Below are positions 35,256-44,231 of a stretch of DNA of 64,000 nucleotides, piece after piece; position 1 is the stretch's first letter, and the number at the start of each line of letters is the position of its first letter. The notes beneath the pieces were generated by a model. The model was not told the origin of the DNA and did not search any database. It worked only from the letters and a program-made list of their open reading frames with translations. Source of the DNA: Ignavibacteria bacterium (lineage in GTDB: Bacteria; Bacteroidota; Ignavibacteria; Kapaibacteriales; UBA961); contig JADJXV010000010.1 of assembly GCA_016720145.1 (NCBI GenBank), positions 62,001 to 126,000 on the forward strand, read 5' to 3'. A program made the translations under genes and the position numbers.

Positions 35256-36332
35256 ATGGAACGCTCACCCGACAAAAATAATTACCCTGATTACATCGAA
35301 AAAGTCTATGACTTTATCATTCCTGCCGGACAGCGCCCTGAGCGTGTGGATGTTTTTCTTTCTACGACAATACCAAACGCAACTCGCTCAAAAGTGCAGG
35401 AAGCAATCGACGCCGGTAATGTGACGATTAACGGGAAAATTCATAAATCATCACGTAAAATTCAACCCGGAGATGTGGTTCAATGCCGTGTGATGAAGCC
35501 GCCTCCACTTGAGCTTGTACCGGAGAATATTCCACTTGATATTCGTTACGAAGATGAGTATTTACTCGTTGTTAACAAGCCGGCAGGGATGGTAACACAC
35601 CCGGGTTTTGGGAATCGATACGGAACACTTGTGAACGCGCTTTTATATCATTTCGGACAAAGAGATGCTATTGCTCTCGAAGCTTTTGATGAAGATTCAG
35701 AAGATGAGACAGAAAACTATCTCTATAATATTGAAGCAATTAGACCCGGTATCGTTCATAGATTGGACAAAGACACATCCGGCTTGCTCGTCGTAGCCAA
35801 GAATTCTGCGACTCATGCACATCTTGCCAAGCAATTCGCCGAACATACTTCCGACCGTGAATATAATGCAATTGTATGGGGAGTAGTTAAGGAAAATGAA
35901 GGCACGATTGAGTCAATGATCGGGCGTTCACCACGGGACAGAAAGAAATTCGCCGTCGTCCAAAAAGACGGTAAAATTGCAATAACAAATTACACGGTAC
36001 TCGAACGTTACGATATATTTACGCTTGTACGCCTGAAACTACACACCGGCAGAACTCATCAAATTCGCGTACATCTATCAGCAATGCACAATCCTTTACT
36101 TGGAGATGAAACATACGGCGGGAATGTGATAGCGTATGGCGGTGTGCGAAATGCCACCCAAAAAGCGCTCGCGCAACGTTGCCTTGAATCGATGCCTCGG
36201 CAAGCACTACATGCACGTACACTCGGCTTTACTCATCCGGTGAGCGGCGAACGCGTGATGTTTGAAGCGGAATTGCCGCAGGATTTTGAGCAGGTGCTTG
36301 CGCTTGTGAGAGCTGCGCAACCTGAATTATAA
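35256..36332 (+). CDS. rluD: Ribosomal large subunit pseudouridine synthase, RluD type
   Basis: Makes pseudouridine in 23S rRNA. An N-terminal S4 RNA-binding domain (RPERVDVFLSTTIPNATRSKVQEAI) is followed by the synthase domain, with the catalytic aspartate in RPGIVHRLDKDTSGLLVVAKN. LHTGRTHQIRVHLSAMHNPLLGDETYG is the C-terminal signature. I start at the ATG at 35256, since the alternative at 35226 lies in the loop of a terminator hairpin. The 358 residues include an acidic insert (DEDSEDETENY) before the catalytic motif. RluD and RluC are hard to tell apart; RluD fits the S4-containing form. Confidence 0.9.
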   Translation: MERSPDKNNYPDYIEKVYDFIIPAGQRPERVDVFLSTTIPNATRSKVQEAIDAGNVTINGKIHKSSRKIQPGDVVQCRVMKPPPLELVPENIPLDIRYEDEYLLVVNKPAGMVTHPGFGNRYGTLVNALLYHFGQRDAIALEAFDEDSEDETENYLYNIEAIRPGIVHRLDKDTSGLLVVAKNSATHAHLAKQFAEHTSDREYNAIVWGVVKENEGTIESMIGRSPRDRKKFAVVQKDGKIAITNYTVLERYDIFTLVRLKLHTGRTHQIRVHLSAMHNPLLGDETYGGNVIAYGGVRNATQKALAQRCLESMPRQALHARTLGFTHPVSGERVMFEAELPQDFEQVLALVRAAQPEL

Positions 36333-36394
36333 GACATGGTTACTACAGTCTAGATTGTCTAACTTTAAATAAAATATCAGTGAGGAATACTCCT

Positions 36395-37174
36395 ATGCCA
36401 GACTATACCTGTATCAAAACCTATCAACCGCGTCCACTAGTTGGCGCTATCGAACTCCATCGTCCGGAAGCATTAAACGCACTCAGTTTGCAACTTATGA
36501 TCGAGCTCGTGGAAGCGGTTGAGGCGTTCGACAAGAATCCTGATATACGTTGTATTGTCATTCATGGTAGCCCGAAAGCATTCGCTGCCGGCGCTGATAT
36601 CAAAGAAATGGCCGACGCCGGAACAATCGAAATGCTTGAACGTGACCAATTTGCACGCTGGGAACGTATCCGTCTGACCAAGACTCCACTCATTGCTGCT
36701 GTGTCTGGTTTCGCGCTTGGTGGCGGCTGTGAACTCACCATGCACTGTGATATGATCGTCGCAAGTGAGACTGCCCAATTCGGTCAACCGGAAATCAATC
36801 TTGGCGCTATGCCCGGCGCAGGTGGCACACAACGCCTCACGCGTACGGTTGGCAAAGCCCTCGCCATGGAAATGGTACTCACCGGCAGAATGATCACAGC
36901 TAACGAAGCTCTACGTTCAGGACTCGTGAATCGGGTCGTACCGGTGGAAGGGTATTTGAATGAAGCATTTGCGCTTGCGTCGGATGTGGCATCCAAAGCG
37001 CCAATTTCAGCGCGTCTTGCGAAAGAAGCGGTGCTGAAAGCGTTTAGCACGACACTTGAAGGCGGACTCGAATTCGAGAGGAAAAACTTCTACATGCTGT
37101 TTTCAAGCCAAGACCAAAAAGAAGGTATGGCTGCCTTTGTTGAAAAACGCAAGCCGAATTGGGTGGGGAAGTAG
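36395..37174 (+). CDS. Enoyl-CoA hydratase/isomerase family protein (crotonase), copy 1
   Basis: Crotonase-fold CoA enzyme, probably hydrating 2-enoyl-CoA in fatty acid or aromatic acid breakdown. The oxyanion-hole segments are AFAAGADIKEMADAG and GFALGGGCELTMHCD. The catalytic glutamates are in QPEINLGAMPGAGGTQRL. I start at 36395 (MPDYTCIKTY), which has a GAGGA ribosome binding site 8 bases before it. 259 residues, usual length. A second crotonase at 62261 shares the same motifs. It follows rluD by 62 bases. Confidence 0.9.
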   Translation: MPDYTCIKTYQPRPLVGAIELHRPEALNALSLQLMIELVEAVEAFDKNPDIRCIVIHGSPKAFAAGADIKEMADAGTIEMLERDQFARWERIRLTKTPLIAAVSGFALGGGCELTMHCDMIVASETAQFGQPEINLGAMPGAGGTQRLTRTVGKALAMEMVLTGRMITANEALRSGLVNRVVPVEGYLNEAFALASDVASKAPISARLAKEAVLKAFSTTLEGGLEFERKNFYMLFSSQDQKEGMAAFVEKRKPNWVGK

Positions 37175-37208
37175 GGGATGATATATCACGGTTCTACTTA
37201 TCCTAACG

Positions 37209-37236
37209 TCGCATGCGATCACCCGTTGCCGCCTAA
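37209..37236 (+). repeat. Dispersed intergenic repeat, copy B
   Basis: The copy of the 11280 element; it carries TCGCATGCGA and then TCACCCGTTGCCG. It lies just after crotonase copy 1. Confidence 0.5.
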
Positions 37237-37411
37237 GCAAAAAAATAACGAGAATCACGTTTCTTCATTAGTTGATCTGTAGACCTTATACAGCTAGAGC
37301 TCAATCAAGGCGTTGTAATGCAGTCATTTGGAACAATTCACCGGACTGAAAATAATTAGAAAGACGTAAGAATCCTACTTCAAACAATCAGGTGAAATTT
37401 TGTTAAAAGTC

Positions 37412-37951
37412 ATGATTAGTAAAATTATACCTATTGCAATTATTGCCTTAGTTTTTGTCCTGTTAGTATTGTTTGAAGCTGAAAATCTGCATTTTGAAAA
37501 TATCTATTTGGATATATTAGTTTATAATAACACCTGGAATTTATTTTTTCTTTTGCTTTTCTTGATTTTCCATTTTATTCGAAAAATAGTTTTTGAAAAA
37601 TTTCGAACTGTTTTTACTATTGCTAATGTAATGGTGTCTTTCATAATTGCATTTAAGATATATATGACAATAATGCTTATGATTAAACCGCATCAGGATT
37701 ATCGTTATACAATGAAGGTTGCCGAGATGAACAATTGCAGATACTATGCCAAAACATATCGTAGATCCGGCCTTGATGATCTGGATATGTATGTAATAAA
37801 AGAATGTGGTATATACCCAGAAATTTTTGTTAGGAAATTTGTTTCGGACTCAGAATTAATTACGTTGCATATTCGACGGGATTCACTCTTTCAAATTTAT
37901 TGGGAGTTTTATTTTAAATCATATACAGACACTACCTCAAAAGCACCTTGA
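37412..37951 (+). CDS. Small membrane protein of unknown function
   Basis: 179 residues from the ATG at 37412 (MISKIIPIAII; a TTG lies at 37400). Three hydrophobic helices (IIPIAIIALVFVLLVLF, NTWNLFFLLLFLIF, ANVMVSFIIAFKIYMTIMLM) are followed by a ~85-residue soluble tail, rich in Tyr, with two cysteines (NNCRYYAK, IKECGIY). No family recognised. It stands alone between crotonase copy 1 and the transposase. Confidence 0.65.
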   Translation: MISKIIPIAIIALVFVLLVLFEAENLHFENIYLDILVYNNTWNLFFLLLFLIFHFIRKIVFEKFRTVFTIANVMVSFIIAFKIYMTIMLMIKPHQDYRYTMKVAEMNNCRYYAKTYRRSGLDDLDMYVIKECGIYPEIFVRKFVSDSELITLHIRRDSLFQIYWEFYFKSYTDTTSKAP

Positions 37952-37997
37952 GAATTTCTACTTTGGTACTATTTTCACTCAATAAACAAAACTCATT

Positions 37998-38010
37998 TCC
38001 CCGTAGGGGA
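37998..38010. repeat. Short hairpin upstream of the REP element
   Basis: TCCCC-GTA-GGGGA, a 5-base stem with a 3-base loop, 38 bases before the first REP copy. The architecture is the same as the REP hairpins but the sequence differs. Confidence 0.5.
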
Positions 38011-38047
38011 TAAATCTTAATAGCAAAGCAACCCACCAATTAACGAA

Positions 38048-38065
38048 GCTCCATAGGAGCGATAT
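38048..38065 (+). repeat. REP-like hairpin, copy 1 (direct)
   Basis: GCTCC-ATA-GGAGC followed by GATAT, immediately upstream of the transposase ATG. It matches, in inverted orientation, two copies on the other side (GCTCC-NNN-GGAGC-GACAT). Confidence 0.8.
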
Positions 38066-38066
38066 A

Positions 38067-38561
38067 ATGATGGCAAATACATTCTCACAAATATACATTC
38101 ATATTGTATTTGCCGTGAAAGGCAGAGCAAATCTTATCCAAAATCAATGGAAAGATGAGCTGTATAAATACATTTGTGGGATTGTGAATAACAATCATCA
38201 AAAAGTTTATTCAATTAATGGAATGCCTGACCACGTTCATATTTTAATAAGCATAAAACCAAATTGCCTGCTTTCTGATTTTGTAAGGGATATAAAAGCG
38301 AGCTCTTCAAAATGGCTAAACTCTAAAAATATCATTAAAGGCAAGTTCCAATGGCAGGAAGGATTTGGCGCATTTTCGGTTTCACAATCTCAAGTTGATA
38401 AAGTAATTGCTTACATTGAAAATCAAGAACAACATCATAAGAAATTATCGTTTCAGAAAGAATATATCGAGCTTCTCCATTCATATAAAATTGAATTTAA
38501 TGAGAAATATGTATTTGATTGGATAGAAGAAGATGTCGCTCCTCCGGAGCTTTTGAAATGA
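38067..38561 (+). CDS. REP-associated Y1 (IS200-like, HUH) transposase
   Basis: 164 residues. The HUH motif is MPDHVHILI (near residue 55), with QIYIHIVFAVKGR as the first strand. The catalytic tyrosine is probably in VDKVIAYIENQEQHH near residue 113. Such single-strand transposases recognise hairpins. This copy is bracketed by hairpins of one type: one in front and two inverted behind (38533, 38583). The first of these inverted copies lies inside the last codons. Length and hairpins fit the RAYT subgroup (domesticated REP transposase) rather than a full IS200. No IS605 TnpB is present. It is intact and may be active or a chromosomal REP manager. Confidence 0.87.
   Translation: MMANTFSQIYIHIVFAVKGRANLIQNQWKDELYKYICGIVNNNHQKVYSINGMPDHVHILISIKPNCLLSDFVRDIKASSSKWLNSKNIIKGKFQWQEGFGAFSVSQSQVDKVIAYIENQEQHHKKLSFQKEYIELLHSYKIEFNEKYVFDWIEEDVAPPELLK
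38533..38550 (-). repeat. REP-like hairpin, copy 2 (inverted, inside transposase 3' end)
   Basis: On the minus strand it reads GCTCC-GGA-GGAGC-GACAT. It encodes the last residues of the transposase (DVAPPEL), so the element reached into the gene's end. Confidence 0.8.
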
Positions 38562-38582
38562 CTTGGTTACTTTTCTATTAAG

Positions 38583-38600
38583 ATGTCGCTCCTCTGGAGC
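38583..38600 (-). repeat. REP-like hairpin, copy 3 (inverted)
   Basis: On the minus strand it reads GCTCC-AGA-GGAGC-GACAT. It is in the same orientation as copy 2, 50 bases on. Confidence 0.8.
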
Positions 38601-38658
38601 TGAAGATTTCTTGCAGCAAAATCATCGATCCAAAATATAAATATCAAAAATTAATTCT

Positions 38659-39867
38659 ATGAAAAAAACACTACTCCTTCTCTTATTCTCCCTCGTTTTT
38701 GCTTCGTGCAACAAAAACTCTTCATCAACCAATTCCACCATCAAATTCTGGAATTTCGGAAGCGAACCTGCGCAAAAGCAGGCACTGAAAGAGCTGATCG
38801 CGGCGTTTGAAAAACAGGAACACTGCACTGTCGAAACAACCGAACTCAGTTGGAATGACGGCAAGACCAAGCTGATGGCGGCGTTTAACTCCGGCACTGC
38901 GCCCGATGTGCTCGAGCTTGGCTCGGATTGGGTAGCTCAATTCTCAAGCAGTGGAGTATTGATGGAATTACCCAAAGATTCAACCTTCGAAAAATTCGCC
39001 GAGTTTGCTCGTCCGCCAGCTTTGTGGCAGTCAAAAGTGTATGCGTATCCATGGACCGTCGATACACGTGTGATGTTCTGTAATAATGAGTTACTGAAAA
39101 AAGCAGGTGTCACATCCATCCCGAAAACCGTCAGTGAACTCATCGCTGCCTGCGAAAAATTACAAGCAATTGAAGGTATATATCCTTTCGGGGCTAATGG
39201 TGATGACAAGCATCGTCTTTACAAAAAAATTCTACCGTTTATGTGGAGTAATGGCGGCGATATTGTGTCGGCTGCCGGCAAGCCAACTTTGAATTCACCG
39301 GAAAACGTAGAAGCGCTCAATGCGTATATTACCTTGTCACGTATGGGGATAATTGAAACTCAACGTCAGCTCGACGTCGCTTTTACCCAAGGGAAGGTCG
39401 GCTTTTGGTTCTCCGGCGGCTGGCTGATGGAGAAGATCAAACAAGGCAATCCCACGCTTGACTATTCGGTAGCGCTCGTGCCGGGCATGAAGCAGGCGGG
39501 AATTTCATTCGCCGGTGGGGAATATGTGGCGATCAACGCGAAAACGCAGCAAGCTGAACTCGCCCGTAAGTTCATGAAATATATCACTGATGGCAAGACA
39601 TCGATGGAGTATTGCAAGAAAGTCAATGAGGCAGGGTTCCCGGCGGATAAGCAGTATTATAATGATCCGTATTTCAAGAGTGTGAAGCACAAAAGTACTT
39701 TTGCCGAACAGCTTGCGGCTGCCCGTATGACGCCGGTGCACGCCCAATGGCTCGATCTGGAAGCATTGCTCGAAAATGCAGTCGTAGAGGCATTGTATGG
39801 CACTAAATCATCTCAGGGCGCTCTCGGAGATGCGCAGGCAGAAGCAGCAGCTAAGATAGGACAATAA
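38659..39867 (+). CDS. Sugar ABC transporter substrate-binding lipoprotein
   Basis: 402 residues. The lipoprotein signal MKKTLLLLLFSLVFASC (Cys17) is followed by a family-1 extracellular solute-binding fold. Its features are the strand IKFWNFGSEP, the DVLELGSDWVAQF segment, PWTVDTRVMFCNNELLKKAG, and FWFSGGWLMEKIKQG near residue 255. It should bind an oligosaccharide or glycerol-phosphate-like ligand in the periplasm, but no permease or ATPase gene is next to it. The DNA of this gene is visibly richer in G+C than the preceding genes. It ends 13 bases from the convergent radical SAM gene. Confidence 0.88.
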   Translation: MKKTLLLLLFSLVFASCNKNSSSTNSTIKFWNFGSEPAQKQALKELIAAFEKQEHCTVETTELSWNDGKTKLMAAFNSGTAPDVLELGSDWVAQFSSSGVLMELPKDSTFEKFAEFARPPALWQSKVYAYPWTVDTRVMFCNNELLKKAGVTSIPKTVSELIAACEKLQAIEGIYPFGANGDDKHRLYKKILPFMWSNGGDIVSAAGKPTLNSPENVEALNAYITLSRMGIIETQRQLDVAFTQGKVGFWFSGGWLMEKIKQGNPTLDYSVALVPGMKQAGISFAGGEYVAINAKTQQAELARKFMKYITDGKTSMEYCKKVNEAGFPADKQYYNDPYFKSVKHKSTFAEQLAAARMTPVHAQWLDLEALLENAVVEALYGTKSSQGALGDAQAEAAAKIGQ

Positions 39868-39880
39868 TTTAGTTCTCTCA

Positions 39881-41371
39881 TCATGTTACCCGCTCTTCGA
39901 GTATCGGTAAGGGATATGTTGCTTCAAACTTGGACTCTGATGGCGTTGCATTAGTAAAAGCCGAAAATTCATTGTGGGTGTAATTGACTGTACTGTCGAT
40001 TACACCCTTTTTATTATGAACCTTAGCGAGAATAGATTCCAAGACAGGAAGCATGGAATTGAGGTTTTTCGTTTTGATGAGGAAATTCCACACCGCTTCG
40101 AATTTCTTCCACCCTCCGGAATAGAAGAAATGCTTGAGTTGATGCTTGAGTGAGTCATGGCTTCGACTTGCTTTGATGATATTATTCCAACTATAAAAAT
40201 CTTTATAAGCGGAATGGTACCCATTCTTAAGTTCATCTGCCGTCAGGTTTTTCGTTTGATAGACTACATTTCGTGTATCATAGAGGTCCCAATTATTGGT
40301 GAGAATTCTACCCTGACGCTCCATGTCTTTATAGAGACCTGTCCCGGGATATGGTGTAAGAATATGATAGGTGGAAGTGGTGATACCATTCTTCACCCCC
40401 CAATCGACGGTTCGCTGAAAGACATCCTTGTCGTCGTCGTCGAGCCCAAACACAAAACTCCCATTAATCATAATCCCCAAAGAATGCAATCTGTTAACAG
40501 CTTTGATGTAGTCTTTCTCGAGATTCTGCTTTTTGTTACTTTGCTTGAGATTTGCCGGCGAGAAAGTTTCGAATCCGACGAATAGACTTCGTAATCCTGC
40601 TTCAGCTGCTTTTTCAATGAGCGTGCCTCTGAGAATAGAATCAATTGTTGCGGCACCTTGAAAGACGCGGTTCATGCCTTTCATACCATCAAAGAGATTC
40701 GTTGCAAATCGAGTATTTCCAAGGAGATGGTCATCGAGAAAATAGAGATGTTTGCCGGGTAAACGTTCGATTTCCGCCAGTGCATCATCGACTGCCTGCG
40801 TATAGAATGAACGTCCGCCTTCATAAAAAGCATCTTTATAGCAAAAATTGCAATGGTGCGGGCATCCACGGGTGACAACGATAGAATTAGGAACGAGATA
40901 CCGGTTGCGTTTGATCAAATCCCGACGGATTGGCGGAATATGGTCGAGTGTTCGTACGGATGAAGAATACACTTTTTGTGGAGATTTATTCTTAAAATCC
41001 TTGAGAAATTGAGGAAAGGTATCTTCGCCCGGACCGAGAAAAATGGTATCTGCATGCGCTGCAGCTTCGTCGGGGAGAGAAGTGACGTGGAGTCCGCCGA
41101 GGATGACATACGCACCTTTTTTACGGTATGCTTCAGCAATTGAGTATGCTCTATAGGCATTGGTGATATAGACTTGGATGATCACGAGGTCAGGATTGTC
41201 GTCGAGATTCAGGGCCTCGACATGTTGATCCTGAAGGTCAATTTCATCATCAGGAGAAAGATAGGCGGCAAGCGTAGCAAGCCCGAGTGGTGGAAAAAGG
41301 GAGTATTTGATTGGTCGCCAGAATGGACTTTCGGCTTCTGCAAGCGCGGGCAAAATCATCTTTACTTTCAT
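39881..41371 (-). CDS. B12-binding-domain radical SAM enzyme
   Basis: 496 residues. The N-terminal ~140 residues form a cobalamin-binding-type Rossmann domain (LPALAEAESPFWRPIKYS, YVILGGLHVTSLPDEA). The radical SAM core carries the 4Fe-4S cysteines in TRGCPHHCNFCYKDAF (CxxxCxxC). The SAM glycine-rich segments follow (FLDDHLLG, GSFVFGLDDDD, TPYPGTGLY). The family does methyl transfers and rearrangements on lipids, tetrapyrroles and antibiotics; hopanoid enzymes HpnP/HpnJ belong here. The substrate is unknown. It has a GAGG ribosome binding site and lies right behind a sugar transferase, so the two are co-transcribed. Confidence 0.88.
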   Translation of the reverse strand: MKVKMILPALAEAESPFWRPIKYSLFPPLGLATLAAYLSPDDEIDLQDQHVEALNLDDNPDLVIIQVYITNAYRAYSIAEAYRKKGAYVILGGLHVTSLPDEAAAHADTIFLGPGEDTFPQFLKDFKNKSPQKVYSSSVRTLDHIPPIRRDLIKRNRYLVPNSIVVTRGCPHHCNFCYKDAFYEGGRSFYTQAVDDALAEIERLPGKHLYFLDDHLLGNTRFATNLFDGMKGMNRVFQGAATIDSILRGTLIEKAAEAGLRSLFVGFETFSPANLKQSNKKQNLEKDYIKAVNRLHSLGIMINGSFVFGLDDDDKDVFQRTVDWGVKNGITTSTYHILTPYPGTGLYKDMERQGRILTNNWDLYDTRNVVYQTKNLTADELKNGYHSAYKDFYSWNNIIKASRSHDSLKHQLKHFFYSGGWKKFEAVWNFLIKTKNLNSMLPVLESILAKVHNKKGVIDSTVNYTHNEFSAFTNATPSESKFEATYPLPILEERVT

Positions 41372-41372
41372 A

Positions 41373-41921
41373 TTACCTCAGATAGTTTTTTTGAAAAATA
41401 ACTCTTCGAACACGTTTTTTACCAAGGAGATTCATCAGAAAGGAAGCGGCAATGATGCCGAGATCGAGCAGGTGGGAGCGGTGGTGAAGGTAGTAGTTGT
41501 CCCAGAACCAGGACGTTTTACGGTGCTGTCCGCCGTAGAGTTGAGCAAGGCCGGTAATACCTAGTTTGGAATCCCAGCTTCGGGCATGAAATTCATCATC
41601 CCAGCCGAGGCGGATAATGTCGGATGACGTAAGCGCGCGAGGTCCAACGATGCTCATCTCACCGCATAACACATTGATAAATTGGGGAATTTCATCGATA
41701 CCGGTCGCTCGGAGAATTTTACCGGTGGGAGTTGGGATCCCATCAACCATTGTTTGGAATTTGAGTATCTCAAAGACTTGTTTATTCTTTCCAACACGCG
41801 GCTGGCGGAAGAAAACAGGATGTTTTTCTTTGAATAATAAGACAAGAGCAATGATGACAGAAGGTATAAAGAACAGAACAAGCGCCACAAGGGAGAGCGC
41901 CACATCGAGGAGACGTTTCAT
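41373..41921 (-). CDS. Bacterial sugar transferase (undecaprenyl-phosphate sugar phosphotransferase, PglC type)
   Basis: 182 residues, one N-terminal re-entrant hydrophobic helix (LLDVALSLVALVLFFIPSVI) and the transferase core. PVFFRQPRVGKNKQVFEILKFQTM, IDEIPQFINVLCGEMSIVGPRAL and GITGLAQLYG are the signatures. It starts lipid-linked glycan synthesis by moving a sugar phosphate onto undecaprenyl phosphate. Length fits the minimal PglC/WcaJ-like catalytic unit without the large TM domain. No glycosyltransferase cluster is beside it, which is unusual for such an enzyme. The stop and the radical SAM ATG are one base apart. Confidence 0.92.
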   Translation of the reverse strand: MKRLLDVALSLVALVLFFIPSVIIALVLLFKEKHPVFFRQPRVGKNKQVFEILKFQTMVDGIPTPTGKILRATGIDEIPQFINVLCGEMSIVGPRALTSSDIIRLGWDDEFHARSWDSKLGITGLAQLYGGQHRKTSWFWDNYYLHHRSHLLDLGIIAASFLMNLLGKKRVRRVIFQKNYLR

Positions 41922-42302
41922 CGAGTATGTACCGGCTAATATTTAACAAAAGCGTAAATAGTAGGTACAGAAGCAGGTTGGGTTAGTAATTTAGGAAGAA
42001 GCAAATTTAAGGTAAGCACACAAGACACCAGGCAGTAGCAGAGAGGTTCAGGATTTATCGGTTCGATTCCAATAGTGCGAATTTCGATTCCATGCGTTCT
42101 ATTCGTGTGCGTAACTCGTTAGTATCATGGAGTAATGCATATTCTAAGGCACCAAGTCGTGCATCCACACTGACAAGGGTATGGTTCACTTCTTTCATCT
42201 CGCTTTGTACCTTTTACTCGCTTGAGGTCCGCGCTGGTCCAGCTACGACATTAGTTCACCATTTATCCCTCGCGATACCTTTTGAATTTAGTTAGAATGA
42301 GA
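41922..42302. other. Intergenic stretch between dxs and the sugar transferase
   Basis: 381 bases between minus-strand genes. They hold a possible 47-codon reading frame (42055-42198) and no other feature that I can support. Confidence 0.4.
42055..42198 (-). CDS. Possible small coiled-coil protein (47 aa)
   Basis: ATG at 42196-42198, stop at 42055. The product begins MKEVNHTLVSVDARLGALEY and ends FALLESNR: amphipathic, helical and charged, with leucines or other hydrophobics at heptad-like spacing. In the same frame an upstream stop (TAA 12 bases before the ATG codon) is preceded by further plausible coding, so this may be the tail of a degraded longer gene. No family recognised. Confidence 0.35.
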   Translation of the reverse strand: MKEVNHTLVSVDARLGALEYALLHDTNELRTRIERMESKFALLESNR

Positions 42303-44231
42303 TTAATCAACAACCACGACTTCAGGAAAACCGATAAATTCTTTGACAACCGTAGCGATACCTTCGCCGTCGAGGAGGAGATCATGGAAGAGTTCTTCCT
42401 GTGTGCCGTGTTCGACAAATATATCGGGTATGCCGTGGAGGAGAACATCAGGAAAGAGGGGAAGAGTTGTAATATATTCGAGTACTGCGCTACCGAAGCC
42501 GCCTTGGATCTGACCGTCCTCGACGGTTATAATTTTGTCGAAACGAAGAGATAAATCACTTAGTAATTCCGTGTCTAATGGCTTGACAAAGCGAGCGTTT
42601 ACTACTTCTACGCTAATACCGTCCAGCGCCATAAGTTCAGCGGCTTTCAACGCTTCGCTTACCATTTTGCCGATGGCAATGATACAGACATCGAGTCCGG
42701 GGCGAACGATTTCGCCTTTGCCGAGAGGAAGGGATTTCATCGGACCTGTTGGCACTCCGACGGCATTTCCCCGCGGGTAGCGAATAGCAACCGGTGCCGA
42801 AGTGTAGTCATGGATCGAGGAATACAGCATATTGCGTAACTCCTGTTCGTCCTTCGGTGCCATGACAATCATTCCCTGAATAATTCTCAAATATGCAAAG
42901 TCGAGGACTCCATGATGCGTCGGTCCGTCTGCACCGACGAGACCACCACGATCGAGAGCGAATACTACATACAGATGCTGAATTGCGCAATCGTGGACAA
43001 TATGGTCAAAAACACGCTGCAAAAAGCTAGAATATATTGCACATACCAGTATCATACCTTCTGTAGCCATTCCAGCGGCGAAAGTCACGGCGTGACCTTC
43101 AGCAATTCCAACATCAATTACCTTTTCAGGATACGTTTTTGCGAGAATATCTAGACCTGTACCGTCAGGCATTGCGGCTGTAATACCGAGTACTTTAGGG
43201 TTCGTTGAACAGATTTCGGTCATTGCTTCACCAAATACCTTTTGATAGGTCGGCGGTGGGATCGTGATAGGCGCTTTGGCGAGTGATTTTCCGGTGATTT
43301 TATCGATTTTACCGATGGCATGGAGGAACTGTTTGTCGCTTTCGGCAGGTGCGTAGCCCTTGCCTTTTTGGGTAATAACATGCAGGAGAACGGGACCCTT
43401 CATGTCCTTGACTTTATTGAGCATATCGACGAGACCATTGACATTGTGACCATTGATCGGGCCGAAATACTTAAAGCCGAGTGCTTCGAAGAGCATACCG
43501 GGAGTAAGTATTGCCTTGAGTCCGCCCTCGATTTTGTGGGCTGCGTGACGAATTCTATCGCCAACGGAATCCATTTTACCGGCAATTTCCCAAACATGCG
43601 AACGTATTTTCTGGACCGTAGGAGACGCAAATATCTCACTGAAGTAATTAGAAATAGCCCATACATTCGGAGCAATCGACATGTTATTATCATTCAGAAT
43701 CACGACGAGGTCGCGATTTTGTACACCACAATTATTCATTGCTTCATAGACGAGTCCGCCTGTCATTGCTCCGTCGCCGATGACGGCGGCTACTTTGTAA
43801 TCTTTACCGATAAAGTCACGGGCCGTCGCAATACCTAATGCTGCTGAAATACTAGTACTTGCATGTCCTGCACCAAAAACATCATACTCGCTTTCCGTGC
43901 GTTTCAGAAAACCCGAAAGTCCATCTTTTTGACGAATCGTGAGGAGGGAATCGCGGCGTCCGGTGAGAATTTTATGTGGGTAGCCCTGATGTCCTGTATC
44001 GAGGACAATTTTATCGACTGGAGTGTTGAAGACATAATGAAGGGCCACTGTGAGTTCGACGACGCCAAGCCCTGCACCGAAATGACCTCCGACTTTGGTG
44101 ATAGCATCCACCATAAATTCGCGCACTTCATTTGAGACTTGTTTTAAAGAAGATTCCGGTAATTTCCGTAAGTCTGCAGGAGAGTTAATTGAGGGTAAGT
44201 ATTTATATTCAAAAGATTTATCTTCGGGCAT
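42303..44231 (-). CDS. dxs: 1-deoxy-D-xylulose-5-phosphate synthase
   Basis: First enzyme of the non-mevalonate isoprenoid pathway: condenses pyruvate and glyceraldehyde 3-phosphate using thiamine diphosphate. Seen: VLDTGHQGYPHKILTGRRD near residue 80, the ThDP loop VIGDGAMTGGLVYEAMNN near residue 150, and the Glu region AIYSSFLQRVFDHIVHDCA. The DRGGLVGADGPTHHG loop and the C-terminal transketolase-like domain follow. 642 residues is normal. It is on the same strand as the sugar transferase and radical SAM genes but separated by ~380 bases. Confidence 0.96.
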   Translation of the reverse strand: MPEDKSFEYKYLPSINSPADLRKLPESSLKQVSNEVREFMVDAITKVGGHFGAGLGVVELTVALHYVFNTPVDKIVLDTGHQGYPHKILTGRRDSLLTIRQKDGLSGFLKRTESEYDVFGAGHASTSISAALGIATARDFIGKDYKVAAVIGDGAMTGGLVYEAMNNCGVQNRDLVVILNDNNMSIAPNVWAISNYFSEIFASPTVQKIRSHVWEIAGKMDSVGDRIRHAAHKIEGGLKAILTPGMLFEALGFKYFGPINGHNVNGLVDMLNKVKDMKGPVLLHVITQKGKGYAPAESDKQFLHAIGKIDKITGKSLAKAPITIPPPTYQKVFGEAMTEICSTNPKVLGITAAMPDGTGLDILAKTYPEKVIDVGIAEGHAVTFAAGMATEGMILVCAIYSSFLQRVFDHIVHDCAIQHLYVVFALDRGGLVGADGPTHHGVLDFAYLRIIQGMIVMAPKDEQELRNMLYSSIHDYTSAPVAIRYPRGNAVGVPTGPMKSLPLGKGEIVRPGLDVCIIAIGKMVSEALKAAELMALDGISVEVVNARFVKPLDTELLSDLSLRFDKIITVEDGQIQGGFGSAVLEYITTLPLFPDVLLHGIPDIFVEHGTQEELFHDLLLDGEGIATVVKEFIGFPEVVVVD

